Assembly (NCBI GenBank): GCA_021151585.1
Contig: JAGKWX010000002.1
Location: forward strand, 1-64,000
DNA length: 64,000 nt
DNA from: Alphaproteobacteria bacterium
GTDB taxonomy: Bacteria; Pseudomonadota; Gammaproteobacteria; JAGOUN01
Direction of reading: 5' to 3'
Positions 29,823-39,145 of this stretch are shown piece by piece. A program made the position numbers and the translations under genes. Position 1 is the stretch's first letter. Every line of letters begins with the position of its first letter. The notes beneath the pieces are model-generated. The model was not told where the DNA came from. It saw only the letters and a list, made by a program, of their open reading frames with translations, and made no database searches.

Positions 29823-31214
29823 ATGAAACACCATGTTTATCTATCATTACTCATGTTAGTATGTTTAACTTCTTGCGAAGTTGGTCCCGATTATACAGCA
29901 CCCACAGCACCGAATATTACACATTACACCGGTGAAAATAATCGAAAATTTACACAAAAAATCCCAGCACAATGGTGGGAAAATTTTCAATCACCCGCAT
30001 TAAATCAATTGATTGAACTCAGCATCAACAATAATTATTCATTAGCAGCGATGCGTGAAACTTTAAAACAGGCTCAAGCAAGCCTAAATGCTGCTCAAGG
30101 AATATCTCTACCTCAAATCAACGCTACATCCGGGGTTGGTTATGAAAAATATGGCGCTATTGCCACTGGCAATACCAACACTATCCCCGCGTTTCATTAT
30201 TATTCTTTTGGACCTAGCTTAACATGGACTCTTGATATTTTTGGAAAAAACAAAAGAACAGTGGAGCAACAACACGCCTTGGTCGAATATCAACAAGAAG
30301 AATTGCGCTCAACACAGCTGACACTCATAGGCAATATTATCACTACAGTTTTTTCTCTTGCTGAAGTTGACGCTCAAATTGCTGTTGTCAACAATATTAT
30401 TCAAACTGATGAAAAATATCTGCAAAACATAAAACAAGGCCAAGCGATTGGCTATAAAACTAAAAAAGATGTTGTGCAAGCAGAAATGCAACTACATAAT
30501 GATCAAGATATGCTGCCTGTTTTATTACAGCAAAAAGCTCTACATCAAGGAGAATTAAATATTCTTACCGGGAAGTTTCCCGCAGATTGGCAAGCGCCGA
30601 ATTTTGTATTAGATGATTTGACATTGCCTAGCAACTTACCTTTGTCACTACCATCACAGTTAATACGGCAACGTCCAGATATATTAGCGGCAGGGGCTCT
30701 ACTACACGCCGCTAGCGCAAACGTAGGTATTGCAACAGCAAATTTATATCCGCAAATCACCTTATCAGCGAATATTGCTCAGGAGGCCCTGTCACCAGGG
30801 CAATTATTTGATAGATCCAGCACGGCGGCCGGCGCCATTGCCGGGTTAACAGCGCCTATATTTTCAGGCGGAATGCTAGCAGCACAAAAGCACGCCGCAG
30901 AGCACGCCTACAAAGCCAGTTACGCAAACTATCAAGAAGTCGTCGTGCAGGCCTTTGTGCAAGTCACTAATGTTTTACACGCATTAAACCATGATGATAC
31001 GCATGTATTAGCAACTCGAAAAATAATGAATGACTGCCAACAATCTCTAACATTAATCAAAACATCCGTTCAACTTGGCAGCACAGATCAATTAACCTTA
31101 CTAGAATCACAGCGCTTATATGAGTTATCAAAACTATCCTATATTCAAGCCAGTGCACAACGCTACCGCGATACGGCACAGTTATACTTGGCGATGGGGA
31201 GAATTTCTATTTAA
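29823..31214 (+). CDS. Outer-membrane factor lipoprotein of the NodT/OprM type
   Basis: A 463-residue TolC-like channel with a lipoprotein signal (LVCLTSCEVGPDY, lipobox cysteine at residue 19), then CEVGPDYTAPTAP as in the NodT family, and two repeated alpha-hairpin/beta-strand halves. It is the outer-membrane exit of the three-part efflux system. It starts one base after the pump stop. The length is normal. Confidence 0.93.
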   Translation: MKHHVYLSLLMLVCLTSCEVGPDYTAPTAPNITHYTGENNRKFTQKIPAQWWENFQSPALNQLIELSINNNYSLAAMRETLKQAQASLNAAQGISLPQINATSGVGYEKYGAIATGNTNTIPAFHYYSFGPSLTWTLDIFGKNKRTVEQQHALVEYQQEELRSTQLTLIGNIITTVFSLAEVDAQIAVVNNIIQTDEKYLQNIKQGQAIGYKTKKDVVQAEMQLHNDQDMLPVLLQQKALHQGELNILTGKFPADWQAPNFVLDDLTLPSNLPLSLPSQLIRQRPDILAAGALLHAASANVGIATANLYPQITLSANIAQEALSPGQLFDRSSTAAGAIAGLTAPIFSGGMLAAQKHAAEHAYKASYANYQEVVVQAFVQVTNVLHALNHDDTHVLATRKIMNDCQQSLTLIKTSVQLGSTDQLTLLESQRLYELSKLSYIQASAQRYRDTAQLYLAMGRISI

Positions 31215-31329
31215 TCCAGCTATCTAAGGATATCCATAACTAAGAAAAGAAAATTAATCTTTCTTGCAACAAGGCAATATACACCTGATTATTTAAATAT
31301 GATAATCAACAACATATAAAATCACACAG

Positions 31330-31349
31330 GGCAAGCCTAGTGGCTTGCC
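31330..31349 (-). terminator. Probable terminator downstream of purA
   Basis: GGCAAGCC (31330-31337) and GGCTTGCC (31342-31349) form a perfect 8-bp stem with a 4-base loop, 14 bases past the purA stop. The minus-strand tail CTGTGTGATTTTAT is only moderately T-rich. It may also stop the convergent efflux operon. Confidence 0.55.
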
Positions 31350-31363
31350 ACAAATTTGCCTCG

Positions 31364-32662
<1,299 letters not shown>

Positions 32663-32674
32663 TTAAAAATCACT

Positions 32675-33577
32675 TTACTCTTTTTTAGTTGCATTAACAT
32701 CATGAAAATAATTAAAAAATTGGCCTTGAGGCGAAATAACCACAATATCATTCTTATCTTTAAATGATGCGCGATAAGCAAGCAAACTACGGTAAAAATT
32801 ATAAAATTTTTCATCTTTACCATAAGTGTCTGCATATAATTTTGCTGCCTTTTCCTCACCTTGGGCTTTTAAAACTGCAGCCTCTTGCAGTGCTTGCGCC
32901 TTAATAATCACCACTTTTTGATCTGCAGCAGCACGAATGCTTTCTGAGACTTTTAACCCTTCAGCGCGTTTGTTATTAGCAAACTGTGTGCGCTCCGCCG
33001 CCATTCTCTTAAATACTGACTCTAAAACACGCGCTGGCAACTTAATCGATTGCAACTGAACATCGAGAATATCAACGCCATAATCCTGTAATAGTGCCGG
33101 CTGTACGTTTTTTAATACCGCAACTAAAATTTCTCGGCGCGCAACAGAAATTAAATCTCCGCTGGTATGTTTTCCAATCTGTGCGCGGAGTTCATCATTA
33201 ATTTTTTGCTCCATCAAGCTTTCCGCTCTATCTTCTATACCGCTGGTTCGTTGGTAATATAAGGCTAAATTAGAGATACGCCATTTAACATAATATTCAA
33301 CAACAACCGATGTTTGCTTAGATGTTAAAGCAGAAAATTCTCCTGAGGCAAAACCATGGATACGCGTATCAAATTTTTTCACCGTACTAATAAACGGCCA
33401 TTTAACATGTAAACCTGGTTGATAAGTTTCTGCAACATTGCCTGAGTTGGTTTTTAATTTACCCATAATCAAAACCAAGCCACTCTGACCTTCTTGAATA
33501 GTAAACACGCTGCTCATCAACAATAAAACAAAACAAACAACGATTAGCGCAATGATTTTATTAACATATTTCATCAT
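32675..33577 (-). CDS. hflC: HflC, SPFH-domain regulator of FtsH
   Basis: A 300-residue inner-membrane SPFH protein with one N-terminal helix (IIALIVVCFVLLLMSSVF) and the HflC-type segments VYTIQEGQSGLVLIMGK and AAERTQFANNKRAEG. With HflK it forms a large periplasm-facing cage around the FtsH protease. The RBS is weak. It lies 11 bases after hflK. Confidence 0.96.
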   Translation of the reverse strand: MMKYVNKIIALIVVCFVLLLMSSVFTIQEGQSGLVLIMGKLKTNSGNVAETYQPGLHVKWPFISTVKKFDTRIHGFASGEFSALTSKQTSVVVEYYVKWRISNLALYYQRTSGIEDRAESLMEQKINDELRAQIGKHTSGDLISVARREILVAVLKNVQPALLQDYGVDILDVQLQSIKLPARVLESVFKRMAAERTQFANNKRAEGLKVSESIRAAADQKVVIIKAQALQEAAVLKAQGEEKAAKLYADTYGKDEKFYNFYRSLLAYRASFKDKNDIVVISPQGQFFNYFHDVNATKKE

Positions 33578-33588
33578 AAACCTCTTAT

Positions 33589-34767
33589 TTATTGTGCCGC
33601 GCCTTGTTCAATCGTTGCAGAACTCGCTGTTACTGGATTTTTAGGTAACGCAAAAAAACGATCTAACGGTAAATTAATCAAATTATTCGACTGTTTGGTG
33701 TCTAACAAGATTTTACTTGTGTTAGACAACACCTCTTGCATCATCTCAAGATACATTCTATCTTTAGTAATGATCGGCGCTTGCTGATAAACATTTAATA
33801 ATGCCAAATAACTAGCAACATCTGCTTGTGAATTTAGAATAACCTCTTGCTGATAAGCAGCAGCTTGCGCAAGAATACGATTTCGATTGCCTTCGGCGAT
33901 TGGAACTACTTTTCGTGCATAAGCTTGAGCTTGTTGAATATAACGCTGCTCATCTTGTCCTGCTTGCACAACATCTAAAAATGCATCAGCAACCTCTTCT
34001 GGTGCTTGGACTTTACGTACGTTAACGGCAACAATTTCAACCCCGGACTGATAGTGGTTCATCAGTGTTTGTAAACGTGTTTTTACTTCTGATGTTAACT
34101 GATCGCGACCGATCGTGAGTACAGCATTAAGTCGCATACCACCAATAACCTCAGATAGGGCGGCGGCAGCCGCTTGTTCTAATGTTAGTTCAGCATTTCT
34201 AATATCAAATAAATATAGTCTCGGGTCTAGAATACGATATTGCACACTTAACTCTGCGTAAACAACATTTTTATCAGTGTCGTCATCAACATCTGAAACA
34301 GCATTTTGTTGTTCATCATGACTCGGATCAATATCATCAGAGGACTGTGTCAAATAATCTGCACCAAAACTAAACGAAGTCACTTGTTGCACATTAACTT
34401 TCGTATAATCTTCTATGCCTCTCGGCACCCAATGTGGACCAGACTGAACTGTATCAATGTATTGACCAAAACGTAAAATAACCGCTTCTTCCGAGGGGCT
34501 CACAATAAAAAAACCTAAAGCTAGCCAAACGCAAAACAATACAATCAAAACCACTATGCCCATGGCACGAAAAGAAAAATTATCATTTGATTTGTTGTGA
34601 TTAGATGAAGACTTATAGCCCCCTGGTTGAGAGTGAAACATTTTTTTAAACTTATTGAAAAAATCCGCAATAAGCTTATCAAGCTCAGGTGGCTTATTTT
34701 CATTACTCGACCAAGAATCTCGGCGCAAAATTGTTCGACAAAGCTGTTTCATATCGATTTTAACCAA
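33589..34767 (-). CDS. hflK: HflK, SPFH-domain regulator of FtsH
   Basis: A 392-residue partner of HflC. Seen: a Pro/Gly/Ser-rich cytoplasmic N-terminus with PPELDKLIADFFNKF, one membrane helix (MGIVVLIVLFCVWLALGFF), then the SPFH domain with PSEEAVILRFGQY and VQAPEEVADAFLDVVQAGQD. An acidic insert (DDIDPSHDEQQNAVSDVDDD) interrupts the early SPFH domain and is longer than in the enteric protein. It is encoded between hfq and hflC on one transcript. Confidence 0.95.
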   Translation of the reverse strand: MVKIDMKQLCRTILRRDSWSSNENKPPELDKLIADFFNKFKKMFHSQPGGYKSSSNHNKSNDNFSFRAMGIVVLIVLFCVWLALGFFIVSPSEEAVILRFGQYIDTVQSGPHWVPRGIEDYTKVNVQQVTSFSFGADYLTQSSDDIDPSHDEQQNAVSDVDDDTDKNVVYAELSVQYRILDPRLYLFDIRNAELTLEQAAAAALSEVIGGMRLNAVLTIGRDQLTSEVKTRLQTLMNHYQSGVEIVAVNVRKVQAPEEVADAFLDVVQAGQDEQRYIQQAQAYARKVVPIAEGNRNRILAQAAAYQQEVILNSQADVASYLALLNVYQQAPIITKDRMYLEMMQEVLSNTSKILLDTKQSNNLINLPLDRFFALPKNPVTASSATIEQGAAQ

Positions 34768-34831
34768 AAGAAAGGAAGTTGATTCTAATGATCAGCGATG
34801 CAAGGTGCAACAAAAGTTTTTTAAAATAGCC

Positions 34832-35065
34832 TTATTCACTCTCAGTAAACAGTGAATGCGGCAACGGCTTCGATGGCACAATTGTCGATATCGCATGTTT
34901 ATAGACCATTTGGCTGATGTTACTTTTTAGAATGATCACATATTGGTCAAAAGATTCAACCTCACCCTGTAATTTGATACCATTAACTAAATAAATTGCA
35001 ACTTGTACAGCTTCTTTTCTTAACATATTAAGAAAAGGCTCCTGCAGAGACAAACCCTTCGCCAT
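34832..35065 (-). CDS. hfq: RNA chaperone Hfq (variant rim)
   Basis: A 77-residue Sm-like RNA chaperone that pairs small RNAs with mRNAs. Seen: Sm1 ([21 protein letters not shown]) and Sm2 ([15 protein letters not shown]), with the proximal-site YKH intact. The ATG at 35065 follows GGAG; an earlier in-frame start would lack one. The rim patch RRER of the enteric protein is R16-K17-E18-A19 here, so rim-mediated annealing may be weaker. The C-terminal tail is short (about 12 residues after the core). hflK follows it directly. Confidence 0.96.
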   Translation of the reverse strand: MAKGLSLQEPFLNMLRKEAVQVAIYLVNGIKLQGEVESFDQYVIILKSNISQMVYKHAISTIVPSKPLPHSLFTESE

Positions 35066-35252
35066 AGTTTTACACTCCATATATATTATTTTTTATAGTA
35101 AACCCTTATCTGGGAATTATACCATATTATCCCGATTTTTTTATGACCATTTTGATCAGGGTAAGGTAAAGATAGCAGAATTTGATGCCATTTAAAATTT
35201 ATTGTAGAATAATTTTTGATTTTTTTATTATCTTTAATCTAGGCCGACTCCA

Positions 35253-36005
35253 GTGGAAAGCAAAAGCAGCAGAAAATGTTCGGTTTGCTACCAAATCAAG
35301 CCGGCATCCGATTTCCCCCAAACAATAGCCCTATTGTCATCGACCGCTATTTGCTTGGTCTGCCAAAGAATTCTCAACCATAGCGACGATGACGATGACG
35401 ATAGCGGCGGTGGAGGCAAACGTTTTGAACACAATAGAGGCGCCAAGCAATTACAGCATGACCTAGAGCTGGAAAATATTTTGTCACGAGAGTTAATCGA
35501 TATTACACAAAAAAAAAGCAATAAAGACTTAGCCCAACAAGCAAGAGAACAAGAAAATAAAGATAAGATCCAAGCCACTCAACGCGAAATGCTAGACCAA
35601 CAAGAAAAGAAACTCGACTCCAAACTCGAAGAAAACAACACTTCTTCGGATACTTGTCTCAACATTAAGGCAAGAAAAATAAGTATTGCTCATCTCTTCT
35701 CCGTCACACGCTCACTAGCGCAAAACCGCATAGCGGCTCTCAATCGAAACACTGCCACACAAAAAAACATGGGCTTATTTGCAAAAATCAAGGAACAGTT
35801 ATTAATCAATAAACTCAGCGGGCTATCAGAAAAAAAACAACAAGACGTGACAACACACAGCGAAGAAAAGAGTGCTTCGCAAGAGAAAAACATGTTCGCC
35901 GTTGAATCTTCAACGCTATTTTCGCAATATCATGGGACCAAAACTGAAAACACCGAAAAATTAGCCGCAGCGATTCAAGAAGGACAGAAAATTTTCAAGC
36001 GATGA
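35253..36005 (+). CDS. Orphan protein with CxxC...CxxC zinc-ribbon-like N-terminus
   Basis: I do not recognise this 250-residue protein. Seen: Cys9-x2-Cys12 and Cys34-x2-Cys37, a likely zinc-binding pair; then six Asp (46-51) and four Gly; then charged coiled-coil regions rich in Gln, Lys and Glu; then a C-terminus ending EGQKIFKR with hydrophobic residues at -3 and -4. The GTG start has only a weak AGG upstream. It lies between hfq (divergent) and icmQ (convergent), at the edge of the secretion cluster. Its composition and place suggest a Dot/Icm substrate, but this is inference. Confidence 0.65.
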   Translation: MESKSSRKCSVCYQIKPASDFPQTIALLSSTAICLVCQRILNHSDDDDDDSGGGGKRFEHNRGAKQLQHDLELENILSRELIDITQKKSNKDLAQQAREQENKDKIQATQREMLDQQEKKLDSKLEENNTSSDTCLNIKARKISIAHLFSVTRSLAQNRIAALNRNTATQKNMGLFAKIKEQLLINKLSGLSEKKQQDVTTHSEEKSASQEKNMFAVESSTLFSQYHGTKTENTEKLAAAIQEGQKIFKR

Positions 36006-36074
36006 TGCTGACCCGGACCTGGTTTAATTGAGATTTAGCAACTAAAATCTGCCGGGCAACCTTAACACAGTGGT

Positions 36075-36653
36075 CTAATTAACATCCAGCACCAAACGTC
36101 CATCAGTCAAAACATAGCGCTGACCCTGATGAAAAAAAGACACAAATCCCTGCTCTTTCAAAGCTTTTTCTTTTAATTTTAATAAAGGATGCCCCAAAGG
36201 ATCGCAACAATGTTCCGAATTCGTGCTTGGCAAGATATCAATTCGAGCAACTTTCATCACGACAAAAGCATGATCCTCATGATCAGACCGGCTGCGAATA
36301 TATGCTTCAACCTGCTTTTGATCACCATAAACTGGACGATTAACACTGTATTCTTGCAATAGACGCGGAGATAACATAGCCTCCCAGCGTGTAAGCATTC
36401 TGCCTTTTGCATTAAATAAGTGCACAAAAACATAACGCTCATCTTCACGTAACGCGGCAACTACGGGCTGTGGCGTATCTTCTTGTTTGGGCACATTTAC
36501 CGCTTGCTGAACATATGTGAATAAAGATTCTAAACGGGACGTAATAGCCTTGTAACGATCACCAATACCATACTTGTTACGCAGTTCTTTCTCTTCTTTA
36601 ACAAGTGCTTCAATTTCTCGATAGAGCAAACTTGTTATATCCTTATCGTCCAT
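36075..36653 (-). CDS. icmQ: Dot/Icm component IcmQ
   Basis: A 192-residue protein. In Legionella IcmQ binds NAD+, can insert in membranes and is held by the chaperone IcmR. Seen: an N-terminal helical region of about 60 residues, then the C-terminal ART-like domain with VHLFNAKGRMLTRWEAML, SVNRPVYGDQKQVEAYIRSR and HPLLKLKEKAL, matching IcmQ in order and spacing. The RBS GAGGG lies 7 bases before the ATG. Order icmT-icmS-(icmR analogue)-icmQ is as in Legionella, but icmP and icmO do not follow. Confidence 0.85.
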   Translation of the reverse strand: MDDKDITSLLYREIEALVKEEKELRNKYGIGDRYKAITSRLESLFTYVQQAVNVPKQEDTPQPVVAALREDERYVFVHLFNAKGRMLTRWEAMLSPRLLQEYSVNRPVYGDQKQVEAYIRSRSDHEDHAFVVMKVARIDILPSTNSEHCCDPLGHPLLKLKEKALKEQGFVSFFHQGQRYVLTDGRLVLDVN

Positions 36654-36665
36654 ACCAAGCCCTCA

Positions 36666-36923
36666 TCACGGCCTGATGTGCTTAGTAATAGATGGACTCA
36701 ATAGTTTAGCTTGACAACTTTCCGCGGCATGACCGACATCTTGCATATACTGTTGATCGGCATCATTCGTAGAATTGCTGCCGAATGCTTTTGTCATGCG
36801 CGCCACATCTTTTAGCTGCCTAATAACCGTATCTACCAATTCGTCTGAACTGATAACCTTAGGTTTGTTTAAAAAAATACCGCTAGCAGTCAGCGCGCTA
36901 GGCACCACAGCAGATACTGCCAT
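36666..36923 (-). CDS. Probable IcmR functional analogue (FIR-type chaperone)
   Basis: An 85-residue protein with no similarity I recognise, in the slot between icmS and icmQ. In Legionellales this slot holds fast-evolving, mutually unrelated proteins that replace IcmR as the IcmQ chaperone (the FIR genes). Seen: a hydrophobic start (MAVSAVVPSALTASGIFL) and an amphipathic helix around SDELVDTVIRQLKDVARMTKAF, a shape suited to bind the IcmQ helix. The ATG at 36923 is set by the strong RBS GGAGGGG eight bases upstream. icmQ starts 12 bases after its stop. The function is inferred from place and shape only. Confidence 0.7.
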   Translation of the reverse strand: MAVSAVVPSALTASGIFLNKPKVISSDELVDTVIRQLKDVARMTKAFGSNSTNDADQQYMQDVGHAAESCQAKLLSPSITKHIRP

Positions 36924-37016
36924 ATACAACCCCTCCAACAACTAATAAAAATTTAACTTATCCCGATAAGTAAGTATATATCAATTTTCATTGGCAGTCT
37001 GAATTTTTTACAAAAA

Positions 37017-37358
37017 TCAGTCATACATCAACTCATCAAGAGGTGTATTACCGCCCATATCTTTGTTACGCATTAGCTCACTGATAACATCTAAAATACA
37101 TAAGTAACGTAAAATGTTAGGTGTGGTGCTATCAAATACTGCACGTGAACCCAATTTGCTTTCTTGCGCCTCTTCAAATGTCACGCCTATCCCATACCCC
37201 AAGCATAAATAAGCTAATTGATCCGCTCTTTTAGCAATAGCCGGCAACATGCTATTAGGAGCCAATACATCTTCTACGGTCATCGCTGTACCATTCAGAG
37301 TAAACCGCACCCCCAACGCTTTAACCACTGTCACCAACTCTTTAATGATATCGGCCAT
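37017..37358 (-). CDS. icmS: Dot/Icm chaperone subunit IcmS
   Basis: A 113-residue acidic adaptor that with IcmW binds effectors and presents them to the coupling complex. Seen: MADIIKELVTVVKALGVRFTL at the start, LCLGYGIGVTFEEA in the middle and LRYLCILDVISELM near the end, all in IcmS order. The ATG at 37358 follows GGTGGAG and comes one base after the icmT stop. Length equals that of the Legionella protein within one residue. Confidence 0.92.
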   Translation of the reverse strand: MADIIKELVTVVKALGVRFTLNGTAMTVEDVLAPNSMLPAIAKRADQLAYLCLGYGIGVTFEEAQESKLGSRAVFDSTTPNILRYLCILDVISELMRNKDMGGNTPLDELMYD

Positions 37359-37359
37359 G

Positions 37360-37602
37360 TTATTTTCTCCACCAAGGTCGCGAATACTTACGCGGTCCCG
37401 CCAACCAGCAACGTAATATTCGCAAAAACACCGGAACAGTATAGCCATAGCGCTCTAAAGCATAGAGGCAAAAAATAATAATAATCGCTAAAAAAAACGT
37501 CCAAACGCGAATATGCAGCAAAAATAGCAATAAAGGAAAAGCGGCGCGGTAATCCACGAAAAAAAACCTTGCCGACCTTGCTGTGTCTCTCCATGCTGCC
37601 AT
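37360..37602 (-). CDS. icmT: Dot/Icm membrane protein IcmT
   Basis: An 80-residue membrane protein, first gene of the icmTS-(R)-Q operon. Seen: AAWRDTARSARFFFVDYRAAF at the start, two hydrophobic helices and a basic end LAGPRKYSRPWWRK, as in IcmT. In Legionella it is needed for growth in and escape from host cells. The ATG at 37602 follows GGAGGAA directly. A PmrA-like direct repeat lies 140 bases upstream. Confidence 0.9.
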   Translation of the reverse strand: MAAWRDTARSARFFFVDYRAAFPLLLFLLHIRVWTFFLAIIIIFCLYALERYGYTVPVFLRILRCWLAGPRKYSRPWWRK

Positions 37603-37730
37603 AATTTCCTCCAAACAGTAACGCGCAACTATCTATGTGCCGAACAAAAAACGTAATGCCGACACAAAATACCCAGGTTTATGCACTCAATTTAAGTTTA
37701 AATTTTTTGCCGAGCACAAAAGTTAGAGAT

Positions 37731-37762
37731 ATATTACCTCATATTCCTAAGGAAATGTTAAG
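37731..37762 (-). promoter_or_regulatory. PmrA-like box and -10 upstream of icmT
   Basis: On the minus strand CTTAAC-ATTTC-CTTAGG (37762-37746) fits the tandem PmrA half-site pattern (YTTAAK, 11-bp period) with one mismatch in each half. A -10-like TATATC begins 12 bases further on, with TAATAT (37736-37731) overlapping. The same 12-base gap occurs at the better box near 62.75 kb. Weak match, so tentative. Confidence 0.4.
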
Positions 37763-37786
37763 CTACGTCTTGTCGTTGGCATATAT

Positions 37787-37814
37787 TTTACATAGAATCA
37801 GTATGATATATATA
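37787..37814 (+). promoter_or_regulatory. Possible promoter of dotDCB
   Basis: TTTACA (37787-37792), 16-base spacer, TATATA (37809-37814), 28 bases before the GTG of dotD. It is divergent from the icmT promoter within a 240-base gap. Confidence 0.4.
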
Positions 37815-37842
37815 AAACCAATTGTTCAAAACGAGAATATAC

Positions 37843-38325
37843 GTGAATAAAAAAGCTTTTCTTACGCATGTCTTAATTCTGTGCTGCGCTTTCTTAACCG
37901 CTTGCACTAGCCATCGTGCGCCCAGCAACAGCTCAACAGCAGATCCGTCAAATACATCTCTCGTAGAGGCAGCTACCTCTGTCAGTAATTCATTAGAAAA
38001 CCTTGCCGCGACAGAACAAGCGGCTTTCCACCCGATAGGCAATCAACCTATGCCTGACCCCGCAAGTTACGGTATGGGCGGGCGAGCATCAATTGATTGG
38101 TCTGGACCGATAGAGCCTTTACTACAACAAATTGCCCAAACCGCGTATTATCGCGTCAAAATTGTTGGACGCGAACCAGCGGTTCCTATTTTAGTCACAA
38201 TCAATGCAAAAAATCAGATGCTTGGCGACATACTATCAAATGTCGCTTTCCAATGCGGCAAACGGGCAGATGTTATCCTCTATCCCGAAATGCAAGTAAT
38301 AGAGTTGCGCTATGCCGAAAACTAA
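37843..38325 (+). CDS. dotD: Dot/Icm outer-membrane lipoprotein DotD
   Basis: A 160-residue lipoprotein with signal LILCCAFLTACTSH (lipobox LTAC) and a C-terminal domain of the secretin N0-like type (YYRVKIVGREPAVPILVTIN, NVAFQCGKRADVIL). With DotC it targets DotH to the outer membrane to make the core complex. GTG at 37843 has GAGA upstream; TTG at 37822 would give a longer, less fitting N-terminus. It overlaps dotC by 14 bases. Confidence 0.9.
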   Translation: MNKKAFLTHVLILCCAFLTACTSHRAPSNSSTADPSNTSLVEAATSVSNSLENLAATEQAAFHPIGNQPMPDPASYGMGGRASIDWSGPIEPLLQQIAQTAYYRVKIVGREPAVPILVTINAKNQMLGDILSNVAFQCGKRADVILYPEMQVIELRYAEN

Positions 38326-39130
38326 TATGCTCCTCAAGCTCGTTCTTCCTTGTTGCGCAGCATTATTGTTTGCCGGCTGTGCTAGCACGCCACAACCAAT
38401 TGATACAGATAATTTGTCCGATCTCGAAAATTTAAGCACTACCTCTTATGCCACTAGCGACCCAGATAAAACTGTCGGCAATATTCGAGAACAAGGCTTA
38501 AAAGAAACAGCGCTAACCTTAGGCGCGCAATCCGGCCTGGCTTACCGCTCCAAGCAAATTAATGCTTCTCTCGAAAAAAAATCAACTTATCTAAACAACG
38601 TGTTCAACTTTTATCCTTTGATGCTTGAGCATAGCGTTGTACCACCTGTATTAATCCAGGCAGATAATACATTAAGTTTATCCGGACCAGATTCATTACG
38701 CATTTCAGACAAAACCTATCGCATAGTCAAACAAGCAAGCTTTGTTACCGCACCGCCAACATGGCGCAACTATTTATGGATGACATTTAAAACACCTGAA
38801 CTACCGAATAAAACTCTACTACCTCGCAACCCTCAAGAAGAACAGATATGGAAAAAATATATTGCCATCGGCTGGAACAAGGGTATTTCACAGGCAGATC
38901 AAATTTTTAATGTTAATCTTGCTCAGCTAAAACGCGATTATCAGGGTATATTGCTATATCGAGATCTTCTTGCGAAGCATATGATTAGCGAACCTTTTGT
39001 CGCAAAAACAGATTTAGGCGTCACCGGCGATGGCAATGGCATTAATATTAATGACCAAGTGTTGCGCATCACCGCAACGCCGCAATTGCAAACAAATAGC
39101 AAAGAATGGCAACCTGTCTTAGTCAAATAG
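38312..39130 (+). CDS. dotC: Dot/Icm outer-membrane lipoprotein DotC
   Basis: A 272-residue lipoprotein, signal CCAALLFAGCASTP (lipobox FAGC), followed by LSDLENLSTTS and a helical domain with RKQIN-like and PPTWRNYLWM segments typical of DotC. It works with DotD in placing DotH in the outer membrane. It is shorter than the Legionella protein (about 300 residues). It overlaps dotD and is followed by dotB 15 bases later. Confidence 0.9.
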   Translation: MPKTNMLLKLVLPCCAALLFAGCASTPQPIDTDNLSDLENLSTTSYATSDPDKTVGNIREQGLKETALTLGAQSGLAYRSKQINASLEKKSTYLNNVFNFYPLMLEHSVVPPVLIQADNTLSLSGPDSLRISDKTYRIVKQASFVTAPPTWRNYLWMTFKTPELPNKTLLPRNPQEEQIWKKYIAIGWNKGISQADQIFNVNLAQLKRDYQGILLYRDLLAKHMISEPFVAKTDLGVTGDGNGININDQVLRITATPQLQTNSKEWQPVLVK

Positions 39131-39145
39131 GCAAAGGAAAATAGC

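Noticed and set aside
36006..36074. Possible repeat shared with 11365-11400 (TAAAATCTGCCG)
   Set aside because: Only about 12 bases match; too short to claim a repeat family.
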